Assembly (NCBI RefSeq): GCF_900115685.1
Contig: NZ_FOXJ01000004.1
Coordinates: 270,975 to 334,974, forward strand
Origin: Variovorax sp. 770b2
GTDB taxonomy: Bacteria > Pseudomonadota > Gammaproteobacteria > Burkholderiales > Burkholderiaceae_C
Direction of reading: 5' to 3'
Length of the DNA: 64,000 bases
The notes beneath the pieces are model-generated. The model was not told where the DNA came from, ran no database searches, and saw only the letters and a program-made list of their open reading frames with translations. Shown one piece after another: positions 16,284-24,680 of this stretch (the stretch's first letter is position 1; each line of letters begins with the position of its first letter). A program made the position numbers and the translations under genes.

Positions 16284-18230
16284 ATGCATCCCAAGTACCG
16301 CCCCGACATCGACGGCCTGCGCGCCGTCGCCGTGGCGTCGGTGCTGGCCTTTCACGCGTTTCCCGATGCGCTGCCGGGCGGCTTCATCGGGGTCGACATC
16401 TTCTTCGTGATCTCGGGCTTCCTGATCACGACGATCATCATGCAGAGCCACGCGGCGAGCGACTTCAGCTACCGCGACTTCTATGCACGCCGCATCCGGC
16501 GGATCTTTCCTGCGCTGATGCTGGTGCTGGCAGCGACGCTGGCCTTCGGCTGGTATGCGCTGCTTCCGCGGGAGTTCGCCGAGCTCGGCAAGCAGGCAGC
16601 GGGCGGCGCCGCCTTCGTGGCCAATTTCATCTTCTGGGGCGAGTCGGGCTACTTCGACACCGCGGCCGAAACCAAGCCGCTGCTGCACCTGTGGTCGCTC
16701 GGCATCGAGGAGCAGTTCTATATTTTCTGGCCCCTGCTGCTGGGCGTGGCGTGGCGGCGACGCTGGCCGGTCGTGCGGCTGCTGTGGGTGATCGCCGTGG
16801 CGTCGTTCCTGGTCAACGTGATGACGGTGCATCCATTCCGCGAGGCGGCGTTCTACTCGCCGCTGTCGCGCTTCTGGGAGCTGATGGTCGGCGGCATCCT
16901 GGCGTGCATGCGGCTCAAGCCCGTCGCGCCGAGCGCGTGGCGCAGCCATGTCCAGTCGGTGCTGGGCGTGGGGCTGATCGTGCTGGGGCTCGTGATGACG
17001 CGCAGCGACAAGGCCTTCCCGGGCTGGTGGGCGCTGCTGCCGACGCTGGGGGCGGTGAGCTGCATCGCGGCCGGCCCCGCCGGGGTGCTGAACAGGTACC
17101 TGCTCTCGAACCGGGTGATGGTGTGGATCGGCCTCATCAGCTATCCGCTCTACCTGTGGCACTGGCCGCTGCTGGTGTACGCGCGAATCGTGGCGGAGGG
17201 CAATCCGTCGGCGTGGGTGCGAGCGGGCGCGGTGGCCGCGAGCGTCTTGCTGGCGTGGGCCACCTACCGTTTTCTGGAGCGCTTCACCCGGGCGCGCACG
17301 AGCGTCGGCATGCTGCGCGCTCTGGCCGGTTCGGGCGTGGCGGTCGCGCTGGTCGGTGTGCTGGCACTGGGCGGCATGCCTCCGCGCAACGGCAGCGACC
17401 TGCTGCGCAAGGTGACCGACGCCACGGTGGACGACAACTACTACGGCGGCTTCAAGCAGGAGAAGCTGGGAGCGCACAAGGTCGAGCGCACCGGCAGCGG
17501 CGCGCGCAAGGTGCTGCTGATCGGCGACAGCCATGTGCAGCAGTACGCACCGCGCGCGCTGGCGCTCGCACGCAGCGCGCCCGGGCAGATGGCCACGACG
17601 TACTTTGCTACCTATGGCGCCTGCCCGCCCGTGCCCGGTGTGCTGTCCGATGGCAATGAGGGCTGCGACAAGGCGCGCACCGGCATGCTCGAGTTGGCGC
17701 TCGATCCGCAGATCGACACGGTCGTGGTCGGCGCTTGCTGGAACTGCTACTTCATCGGAAATTTTCCGCTGGCCTTCTATTTCCAGGACGGCGCATCGGC
17801 CTATCCGATCAACAACGGCGGCCCGGGGCTCGGGCGCTCGCTCGATGCGCTCGAAAAGCTGCTGACGACGCTGGTCCAGAGCAAGAAGAAGGTCTATCTG
17901 CTGCTGGACAACGCGCGCAGCGTGGAGTTCGAGCCGCGCCGCCTGATCGAGGGCAGCCGCATGGGCCGGATGACAGCGCTGACCAGCACCACCACGGGCC
18001 CCTTGCCGCCCGAGCAGGCGCAGCTCGACGAGCGGTTGAAGCGCATTGCCGCATCGAGCGGCGCGGAGGCCATCGACGTGCTGGCGCAACTCTGCAAATC
18101 GGGCGAATGCGTGCGGTCCATGCCCGACGGCACGCCGGTCTACAAGGACCGCGAGCACCTGCGGCCCTTCTACGTGCGGGAGCACGCGGGCTATCTGGAC
18201 AAGGTGTTCCTCGGGGACGGCGGCCGCTAG
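16284..18230 (+). CDS. OafA/YrhL-type O-acyltransferase with C-terminal SGNH domain
   Basis: A 648-residue two-domain membrane enzyme. The N-terminal acyltransferase-3 domain (about 1-350) has roughly ten membrane spans and starts YRPDIDGLRAVAV, then GGFIGVDIFFVISGFLI. The periplasmic SGNH hydrolase-like domain has LLIGDSHVQQY (block I, about 411-421) and a late Asp-x-x-His (DREHL, about 622). Such proteins acetylate O-antigen, exopolysaccharide or peptidoglycan-linked sugars outside the cytoplasm. The ATG at 16284 is preferred over upstream in-frame codons because the DGLRA motif lies close to its N-terminus. It sits between mutT and yacG, breaking their usual adjacency. Confidence 0.93.
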   Translation: MHPKYRPDIDGLRAVAVASVLAFHAFPDALPGGFIGVDIFFVISGFLITTIIMQSHAASDFSYRDFYARRIRRIFPALMLVLAATLAFGWYALLPREFAELGKQAAGGAAFVANFIFWGESGYFDTAAETKPLLHLWSLGIEEQFYIFWPLLLGVAWRRRWPVVRLLWVIAVASFLVNVMTVHPFREAAFYSPLSRFWELMVGGILACMRLKPVAPSAWRSHVQSVLGVGLIVLGLVMTRSDKAFPGWWALLPTLGAVSCIAAGPAGVLNRYLLSNRVMVWIGLISYPLYLWHWPLLVYARIVAEGNPSAWVRAGAVAASVLLAWATYRFLERFTRARTSVGMLRALAGSGVAVALVGVLALGGMPPRNGSDLLRKVTDATVDDNYYGGFKQEKLGAHKVERTGSGARKVLLIGDSHVQQYAPRALALARSAPGQMATTYFATYGACPPVPGVLSDGNEGCDKARTGMLELALDPQIDTVVVGACWNCYFIGNFPLAFYFQDGASAYPINNGGPGLGRSLDALEKLLTTLVQSKKKVYLLLDNARSVEFEPRRLIEGSRMGRMTALTSTTTGPLPPEQAQLDERLKRIAASSGAEAIDVLAQLCKSGECVRSMPDGTPVYKDREHLRPFYVREHAGYLDKVFLGDGGR

Positions 18231-18245
18231 ACGGGCGCCGCCGGC

Positions 18246-18458
18246 CTACTGGAGCTTGGGATCGCCGAACGGATCGTCGTCGGGCGGCGCCTCGGCCGGC
18301 ATCCGGAACTCCTCGCTGGCCCAGGCGCCGAGATCGATTCCCTTGCAGCGCGCGCTGCAGAAGGGCCGATAGGGGTTGGAGGGCGCGTAGATGCTGTCGC
18401 CGCCGCATGCGGGGCAACGGACGATCCGCTCGCCTTTGTCGTTCACCCGGCTCGTCAT
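18246..18458 (-). CDS. yacG: DNA gyrase inhibitor YacG
   Basis: A 70-residue zinc-finger protein. The CPAC pair and FCSARCKGIDLGAW supply the four zinc ligands typical of YacG, which binds GyrB and inhibits gyrase. Its tail is acidic (PPDDDPFGDP). The start at 18458 overlaps the zapD stop (ATGA), so it is the distal gene of a zapD–yacG pair. Confidence 0.9.
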   Translation of the reverse strand: MTSRVNDKGERIVRCPACGGDSIYAPSNPYRPFCSARCKGIDLGAWASEEFRMPAEAPPDDDPFGDPKLQ

Positions 18459-19210
18459 GCGCAGAGCGTCAGTTCGAAGGGCGCGTCTTCCGTGCTCTGG
18501 TGCAAACGGTCGTCGGCCTCGTGCCGCATGAGCCGGACCGAAACCATGAGGCGGTTGCCGCTGATTTCGGGGACCAGCCCCAGCCGGGGATCGATGCGCA
18601 GCCGCAGCAACTGGAAGCTGCGCCCCTGCGGCAGGTTCTGCTGGAACTGCCCGTTCGTGGCGATGACCTTGTAGGGCACATCGGCGTCGCGCAGCAGCTT
18701 GAGCAAGAGGTAGATGGAAGAGGCCAGCGGCGAGAGCGTGTTCGACCAGCGCTCCAGGTCCGCGCGGCGGCTGGCCGGGGTGCGGTGCTGCCAGGCGTAG
18801 TAGGCGGGCAGGTCGAACTCGCAGGTGCCGCCCGGAATGCCGGCGCGGCTGCGAATGCTCATGAGCCACTCGTTTTCCGTCAGCGACTGGCCGGCCTTGC
18901 CCGCCACGCCGTTCAGGGCTGCGAAGTTGCCTTCGAGCTGGCCGACCACCTGGTCCAGCACCGTTTCGGCAATGGCCGGATTGCCCCGGTAGCTGTTGAA
19001 GACGTTCTTGTGCTTGTCCAGGTCGCGCAGCACGTCGGCCTTGAGATCGGCGCGCGCGGCCACGTCCATGATCTCGAAGATCGTGATCAGGGCGTAGTGG
19101 TGGGAGAGCGGGGATTCCGAGGGCACCAGTTCGCCGAGGCGACGGAACAGGTGTTCCAGCCTCAGGTAGGTGCGGATGCGCTCGTTGAAGGGGTACTCGT
19201 AAAGGATCAC
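18455..19210 (-). CDS. zapD: Cell division protein ZapD
   Basis: A 251-residue ZapD, a cytoplasmic factor that bundles FtsZ filaments. The N-terminus ILYEYPFNERIRTYLRLE is diagnostic, and the helical first half and beta-rich second half (SFQLLRLRIDP) match the family. The start is GTG at 19210. In related genomes it normally follows coaE and pilD; here an acyltransferase pair separates it from coaE. Confidence 0.94.
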   Translation of the reverse strand: MILYEYPFNERIRTYLRLEHLFRRLGELVPSESPLSHHYALITIFEIMDVAARADLKADVLRDLDKHKNVFNSYRGNPAIAETVLDQVVGQLEGNFAALNGVAGKAGQSLTENEWLMSIRSRAGIPGGTCEFDLPAYYAWQHRTPASRRADLERWSNTLSPLASSIYLLLKLLRDADVPYKVIATNGQFQQNLPQGRSFQLLRLRIDPRLGLVPEISGNRLMVSVRLMRHEADDRLHQSTEDAPFELTLCA

Positions 19211-19246
19211 GCGTTTTTATCGGTTTCCTGTCGCGGGATCATAACT

Positions 19247-20266
19247 TCAGGGTGATTTGGAAGGGGGCGTCGGCAGCACCTGGCGCACGGCCGCAAGCAT
19301 GCGGTCGCCGAGCAGGAGCTGTCCGTGCATCGACATGTGAGTGTCGTTCGAGAAATAGAAGTCGCGAACCTGGGTGTGTTTCTCGCGTGTAAAAGCGTAG
19401 AGGTCGGGGCCCGTGAGCTTCGATTCGCGGAAGCCCGTTTCGAAATCCTTCGAGTAGTCGGGCTTCAGGTACACCGTGGTCTTGTTGGGGATCACCATCC
19501 ACATGATCGGGATGGCGGTGTGCGCCTGCGTGAAATTCTTCATCCACTCCAGGTGCGCGAGGGTCAGCGGGCCGTTGTCCTCGTCTTCGGCGAAGAAAGG
19601 CATCTTGTCGCACGCATGGTGCGAGAAGTACTTGCAGCCGTCCGGCACCGGGCGCACCCAGGTGTTCCAGTCGAAGTAGGTGTCGGTTGCAGACTTTTTC
19701 GCTTTCCACGTGTTGTAGTACGTGGTGATGCCGGTCATGAACTGGACGTTCCAGTTGGGCGAGGGGTCGGGCACGGTCTCGTCCGGCTTGACCAGGGGGT
19801 GCGGCATGGCGTCGTAGGGCATGCGCATCTTCTGGCACTTCGCGCTGTCCTTGGTGCGGTCGCCCAAGAGGCGCTCGACGCTCTCGATGATGATCAGCTT
19901 GCCCTTGAAGCCCGAACGCTGGACCCACTGGTCGAAGTCGCCGCACAGCGCGTTCTCGTACTGGCCCCAGTAGCTGGTGGAGACGCGGTAGCCGGCCGCG
20001 ACGAGCTTGGACTGCCAGCGGAAGGTCATGGAGAAGCTGTCGCCGATGACCATGATGTCGGCCTGATCGACCGGCGTGCCCTTGAGCAATGCGGGGTCGA
20101 CCTTGGGCGGGGGCGCGGTCCAGCCGAACTCGCGCTCGGACAGGCGCCCGATCCGCGTGAGGTCGCCGTAGGGAATGGGGCTGGTCAGCGAAACGATCCA
20201 CAGCCCCATCAGCACGATGTAGCCGATGAAGAAGAACCGCAGCCAGACTTTCGCGGGCATCGTCAT
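19247..20266 (-). CDS. AlgJ/AlgX-like SGNH-type membrane-anchored protein
   Basis: A 339-residue protein with one N-terminal membrane anchor (about 8-28), followed by a periplasmic SGNH-like domain. Block I is VIGDSFSM (Ser about 77) and a late NDTHMSMHG supplies the Asp/His pair, as in AlgJ and AlgX of alginate acetylation. It lies 6 bases downstream of the MBOAT gene and surely works with it: the MBOAT protein passes acyl groups across the membrane and the SGNH partner transfers them to a polysaccharide. No alginate or cellulose genes are in the window, so the acceptor is unknown. Confidence 0.82.
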   Translation of the reverse strand: MTMPAKVWLRFFFIGYIVLMGLWIVSLTSPIPYGDLTRIGRLSEREFGWTAPPPKVDPALLKGTPVDQADIMVIGDSFSMTFRWQSKLVAAGYRVSTSYWGQYENALCGDFDQWVQRSGFKGKLIIIESVERLLGDRTKDSAKCQKMRMPYDAMPHPLVKPDETVPDPSPNWNVQFMTGITTYYNTWKAKKSATDTYFDWNTWVRPVPDGCKYFSHHACDKMPFFAEDEDNGPLTLAHLEWMKNFTQAHTAIPIMWMVIPNKTTVYLKPDYSKDFETGFRESKLTGPDLYAFTREKHTQVRDFYFSNDTHMSMHGQLLLGDRMLAAVRQVLPTPPSKSP

Positions 20267-20272
20267 GTCGAA

Positions 20273-21766
20273 TCAGAATTGGAAGTAGAGGAACGGGCTG
20301 TAGTTGCCCAGCTTCGAGACGCACCAGGCGAACAGCGCGAAGGTGCCGATGGCCAGGACCGCGGTGGAGAGCCAGGCCATGACCGGGCGACCTGCGACGG
20401 CCTTCGGATGCGGAATCCAGCGCTCCAGCGTGATGGTGGGCGGCAGCGCCAGGCAGATGACGATGCCCACCAGCAGGGTCTGGAAGAACTCGGGCTTGCG
20501 GAACGGCACCGGGCCCAGCTCGCTGAACGCCGACGGCGGTGCGCCGTGCAGGCCGAGCATGCCCTTGTAGATCGCCATGGCCGTGTGCATGCCATCGGCG
20601 CGGAAGACGATCCAGGCCACCACCACGCAGAGGAAGGTCAGGAGCCAGCCCAGCAAGCGGGCGATGCGGCCGGGCGTGGCGTTGCGCCGCACCTTGGCGT
20701 TCCAGAGGTGGTTGATCATCAGGAAGATGCCGTGCAGGGCACCCCAGATCACGAAGGTCCAGGCAGCGCCGTGCCAGAGGCCGCCCAGCAGCATCGTGAG
20801 GAACAGGTTCAGGTAGCGCCGGGCCGGGCCCTTGCGGTTGCCGCCCAGCGGTACGTAGAGGTAGTCGCGAAGGAAGTTCGACAGCGAGATGTGCCAGCGG
20901 CGCCAGAACTCGATGATGTTGGTCGACTTGTAGGGCGAGCGGAAGTTGAGCGGCAGCTGCACGCCCAGGCACAGCGAGAGGCCCACCGCCATGTCCGAGT
21001 AGCCCGAGAAATCGAAATAGATCTGCAGCGTGTAGGCCAGCGCGCCGAACCACGCGGTGTAGAGCGTGGGCTCGATGCCCTTGTGCACGCCGTTGAACAT
21101 CATGTCGGCGTACTGGCCCAGGGGGTCGGCAATCAGGAGCTTCTTGGCCAGGCCGAAGACGAAGATCGCGATGCCGATCGCCACCTTGTTCGGGTCGAGC
21201 CGGTAGGTGGAGGGGCTCGCGAACTGCGGCATCATCTGCGCGTGATGCAGCACGGGGCCCGCGATCAGGTGCGGGAAGTAGGTCACGAACAGCAGGTAGT
21301 GGATGAAGCTGCGCTCGTGCACCTTGCCCTGCCAGCAGTCGACCAGGAAGGCGATCTGCGTGAAGGTGTAGAACGAGATGCCGATCGGCAGCACGATGTG
21401 CACCAGATCGATCGGCGAGAGACCCGCCGCGACCAGCCCCGCATCGACGTTTTCCAGGAAGAAGTTGGCGTACTTGAAGACGGCCAGCACGCCCAGGTTG
21501 ACCACCAATGCACAGATCAGCAGCGTCTTGCGTTTGCGGTCGTCGCGGCCCGGCGCGGGCGACAGGCGCAGGCCGAACCAGTAGTTCACGCAGATCGAGC
21601 CCAGCAGCAGCGGCAGGGCCTGGACGCTCCACCAGCCGTAGAAGAAAAGCGAAGCCAGTGCGAGAAAGCCGGCGGCGGCGCGGGCATTGCGCTTGCCGAT
21701 CAGAAAGAACCCGATCAGGACCAGCGGGAAAAAGACAAAAATGAAGGGATACGAGTTGAAAAGCAT
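20273..21766 (-). CDS. AlgI-like MBOAT O-acyltransferase
   Basis: A 497-residue polytopic membrane protein of the MBOAT family. It starts MLFNSYPFIFVFFPLVLIG, has the conserved WRRWHISLSNFLRDYLY motif and the catalytic His in GGLWHGAAWTFVIWG, and about eleven predicted spans. Known homologues such as AlgI and PatA acylate exported polysaccharides or peptidoglycan using cytoplasmic acyl donors. Together with the downstream SGNH gene it makes a two-gene acylation cassette between coaE and zapD. Confidence 0.95.
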   Translation of the reverse strand: MLFNSYPFIFVFFPLVLIGFFLIGKRNARAAAGFLALASLFFYGWWSVQALPLLLGSICVNYWFGLRLSPAPGRDDRKRKTLLICALVVNLGVLAVFKYANFFLENVDAGLVAAGLSPIDLVHIVLPIGISFYTFTQIAFLVDCWQGKVHERSFIHYLLFVTYFPHLIAGPVLHHAQMMPQFASPSTYRLDPNKVAIGIAIFVFGLAKKLLIADPLGQYADMMFNGVHKGIEPTLYTAWFGALAYTLQIYFDFSGYSDMAVGLSLCLGVQLPLNFRSPYKSTNIIEFWRRWHISLSNFLRDYLYVPLGGNRKGPARRYLNLFLTMLLGGLWHGAAWTFVIWGALHGIFLMINHLWNAKVRRNATPGRIARLLGWLLTFLCVVVAWIVFRADGMHTAMAIYKGMLGLHGAPPSAFSELGPVPFRKPEFFQTLLVGIVICLALPPTITLERWIPHPKAVAGRPVMAWLSTAVLAIGTFALFAWCVSKLGNYSPFLYFQF

Positions 21767-21839
21767 CTCGGGGAGGGCACTGCGGCGAGCGCCTTTTTGT
21801 CGTAATCGTTATGCAGCCGCGGCAGCGGCAGGTCTCGGA

Positions 21840-22448
21840 TTATCGCGTGGTGGCCGCAGCCCACTGCTTCCAGAGACCCTGCACTTCGGTTTCGAGTTCC
21901 GCGAGCGTCAACGACTCGTTGAAAATGACCGCATCGGCGGCGGCCCGGCGCGCCTGGCGCGGGGCCTGCTGGGCGATCACCGCGTCGACGGCTTCGGGCG
22001 TCCAGCCCGAGCGCGCGACGACGCGCTCGAGCTGCGTGGCTTCGGTGGCGTCGACCACCAGCACCCGGTCCACGATGGCGCGCCAGCGTCCGGATTCGAC
22101 GAGAAGCGGCACATCGAACACCACGACGGCGTCTTCGCCTGCGGCCACAGCCTGGCGCTGGGTTTCCGTGCCGATCAGCGGGTGCAGGATGGATTCGAGC
22201 CGTAGCTTGGCACCCGCATCGGCAAACACGATCTGGCGCATGGCGGCCCTGTCGAGGCCGCCGTCCGGGGCAATGACGCTGCGGCCAAAGGCGGCTTCGA
22301 GCGCCGGCATCGCGATGCCGCCTGCCTGCGCGATGCTGCGTGCGATTGCATCGGTGTCGACCAGCACGGCGCCCTGGGCAACCAGCAGCCCGGCAACGGT
22401 GCTCTTGCCGCTGCCGATGCCGCCCGTAAGGCCTATGCGCCGAACCAT
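21840..22448 (-). CDS. coaE: Dephospho-CoA kinase
   Basis: A 202-residue P-loop kinase for the last step of coenzyme A synthesis. Walker A is GLTGGIGSGKST (about 6-16), DTDAIAR follows, and the lid region contains the RRAAADAVI segment. It lies 10 bases from the pilD stop on the same strand, the usual pilBCD–coaE arrangement of betaproteobacteria. Confidence 0.95.
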   Translation of the reverse strand: MVRRIGLTGGIGSGKSTVAGLLVAQGAVLVDTDAIARSIAQAGGIAMPALEAAFGRSVIAPDGGLDRAAMRQIVFADAGAKLRLESILHPLIGTETQRQAVAAGEDAVVVFDVPLLVESGRWRAIVDRVLVVDATEATQLERVVARSGWTPEAVDAVIAQQAPRQARRAAADAVIFNESLTLAELETEVQGLWKQWAAATTR

Positions 22449-22458
22449 GGCCGGTTTC

Positions 22459-23424
22459 TCAACGGATCAGCGCGCCGAGCGGAAAGGCGAAGGGAACCCA
22501 TTGCCGCACGAGTTCGGGACCGATCACGAGGCAGACGAGGCCCGCGCCGGCCAGGAAAGGGCCGAATGCGATGGGGATGTCCTTGTGCGCCAGCTTGCCG
22601 ACGACACGCAGGGTGAGACCGATCACGGCACCCACCAGCGAAGAGACGAGGATGATGGCGATGAGGTAGTCGGCGCCGAGCCAGACGCCCAATGCCGCGA
22701 GCAGTTTGAAGTCTCCATAGCCCATGCCCTCCTTGCCCGTGACCAGGCGATAGGCATGGTACACAAGCCAGAGGCTCAGGTAGCCGAACACCGCGCCCCA
22801 CACGGCCGAGCTCAGGGGCACGCCGGTCCAGCCCATGGCCGCGCCGATGAGGCCGAGCCAGAGGAGTGTGTAGTTCAGCGAATCGGGCAGGAACTGGGTG
22901 TCGAAATCGATCAGGAACTGGCAGATCAGCAGCGCGGCGAACGCTGCCCACAACGCGCCGGCGGGCGTGAGGCCGAAACGCCAGCCGCAGAGGGCGAAGA
23001 GGGCGCCCGTGACCAGCTCGACCAATGGATAGCGCGCGCTGATCGAGGTCTTGCATGACGCGCAGCGGCCGCGCAGGAACAGGTAGCTCAGGACGGGGAT
23101 GTTCTGGTACCAGCGGATCTTGTGGCCGCAGGCGCCGCAGCGTGACGCGGGGCGGGTGAGGTCGAAGGGCGCAAGGTTCTCGATCGCCGCTGCTGCCTTT
23201 TCCGCCGCCGCCTCGAGTCCGGCAGGCGGCACGGCCTTGGGGCCGAAGACCAGCGACCACAGCGAGGGCACGTCCTTCGACGTCATCAGGTTGGCGACGG
23301 CGTCGGAGAGCCAGTCGCGGTACATCATGACCGGGATCCGGTAGATCACGACATTCAGGAAACTGCCGATCAATAGCCCCAGCACGCCGGCCAGGACGGC
23401 GTCGAACCCTTGCGAAACCGGCAT
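22459..23424 (-). CDS. pilD: Type IV prepilin peptidase PilD
   Basis: A 321-residue inner-membrane aspartyl protease and N-methyltransferase that processes type IV prepilins and type II pseudopilins. The N-terminal GSFLNVVIYRIP, the cytoplasmic zinc tetracysteine (CGACGHK and CASCKT) and the two catalytic aspartate motifs (DFDTQFLPD and GYGDFKL) are all present. The loop between the first span and the zinc motif is long and Ala-rich. The start at 23424 overlaps the pilC stop (ATGA). Confidence 0.96.
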   Translation of the reverse strand: MPVSQGFDAVLAGVLGLLIGSFLNVVIYRIPVMMYRDWLSDAVANLMTSKDVPSLWSLVFGPKAVPPAGLEAAAEKAAAAIENLAPFDLTRPASRCGACGHKIRWYQNIPVLSYLFLRGRCASCKTSISARYPLVELVTGALFALCGWRFGLTPAGALWAAFAALLICQFLIDFDTQFLPDSLNYTLLWLGLIGAAMGWTGVPLSSAVWGAVFGYLSLWLVYHAYRLVTGKEGMGYGDFKLLAALGVWLGADYLIAIILVSSLVGAVIGLTLRVVGKLAHKDIPIAFGPFLAGAGLVCLVIGPELVRQWVPFAFPLGALIR

Positions 23425-24656
23425 CAAACGACTTGGCCGAGCTTGAAGATGGGCAGGTACATCGAGACCACGATGCCGCCGATGATGGTGCCGAGGAACA
23501 CGATGATGATGGGTTCCATCAGGCTGGAGAGGCCTGCGACCATGTCGTCGACTTCGGATTCGTAGAAGTCGGCCGCCTTGCCCAGCATGTGGTCGATGGA
23601 GCCGGACTCTTCGCCGATGGCGGTCATCTGGATCACCATCGAGGGGAAGAGATTGACGTTGGTCATGGCTGCGGTGAGGCTGGTGCCGGTCGAGACTTCC
23701 TGCTGGATCTTGGCGGTGGCATCGCCGTAGACGGTGTTGCCCGAAGCGCCGCCGACCGAGTCGAGTGCTTCGACCAGCGGAACGCCAGCGGCGAACATGG
23801 TGGCAAGCGTTCGTGTCCATCGCGCTACGCAGGATTTCTCGATCAAGGTGCCGAAAATTGGAATACGCAGCAGCAGACGGTCCATGACCTTTTGCACGCG
23901 TTCGTTGCGCTTCCACGCTTGCATGAAGAAGTAGACTCCGCCGCCGATTCCGCCAAAGATCAGCCACCAGTACGACACGAAGAACTCGCTGATGCCAATG
24001 ACGATCAGCGTCGGCGCAGGCAGATCTGCGCCGAACGAGCTGAACACCTGCTTGAAGGCTGGAATGACGAAGATCATGATGATCGCGATCACCACGAACG
24101 CGACCACGACCACCGAGATCGGGTACATCAACGCCGACTTGATCTTCGACTTGATCGCCTCGGTCTTCTCCATGTAGGTGGCAAGACGGTCGAGCAACTC
24201 TTCGAGAATACCGGCCGCTTCGCCGGCTTCCACCAGGTTGCAGTACAGGTTGTCGAAGTACTTCGGAAACTTGCGAAAGGCGGCCGACAGCGAAGTGCCG
24301 GTCTCCACGTCGCTGCGGATGTCGTTGAGCAGCTTGGCAACGCTCGCATTCGCATTGCCGCGGCCGACGATGTCGAAGGACTGCATCAACGGCACGCCAG
24401 CCTTCATCATGGTGGCGAGCTGGCGCGTGAAGATCGCGATGTCCTTCGGCTTGATGGCCTTGCCCGAGCGCATGCGGCGCTTCTTGATCTTGCTGGCGAG
24501 CACGCCCTGGCGTCGCAGGGCCGCTTGCACCTGGTTTTCGCCGGCGGCCCGAAGTTCGCCGCGCACGAGCTTGCCGTTGCGGTCCTTGCCTTCCCACTCG
24601 AAGACAAATTCCTTGTGCGTGATCCGGGAGGAGCGGGGGGATGCCACTGTTGCCAT
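23424..24656 (-). CDS. pilC: Type IV pilus inner-membrane platform protein PilC
   Basis: A 410-residue platform protein with two T2SF domains. The N-terminal part has FEWEGKDRNGKLVRGE and RRQGVLASKIKKRR; the repeated domains carry GVPLMQSFDIV and GVPLVEALDSV with three to four membrane spans. It couples the PilB motor to pilus assembly. It is preceded by pilB (24-base gap) and overlaps pilD, forming one operon. Confidence 0.97.
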   Translation of the reverse strand: MATVASPRSSRITHKEFVFEWEGKDRNGKLVRGELRAAGENQVQAALRRQGVLASKIKKRRMRSGKAIKPKDIAIFTRQLATMMKAGVPLMQSFDIVGRGNANASVAKLLNDIRSDVETGTSLSAAFRKFPKYFDNLYCNLVEAGEAAGILEELLDRLATYMEKTEAIKSKIKSALMYPISVVVVAFVVIAIIMIFVIPAFKQVFSSFGADLPAPTLIVIGISEFFVSYWWLIFGGIGGGVYFFMQAWKRNERVQKVMDRLLLRIPIFGTLIEKSCVARWTRTLATMFAAGVPLVEALDSVGGASGNTVYGDATAKIQQEVSTGTSLTAAMTNVNLFPSMVIQMTAIGEESGSIDHMLGKAADFYESEVDDMVAGLSSLMEPIIIVFLGTIIGGIVVSMYLPIFKLGQVV

Positions 24657-24680
24657 TCGATCTCCGGTATTCAGTGTTCG

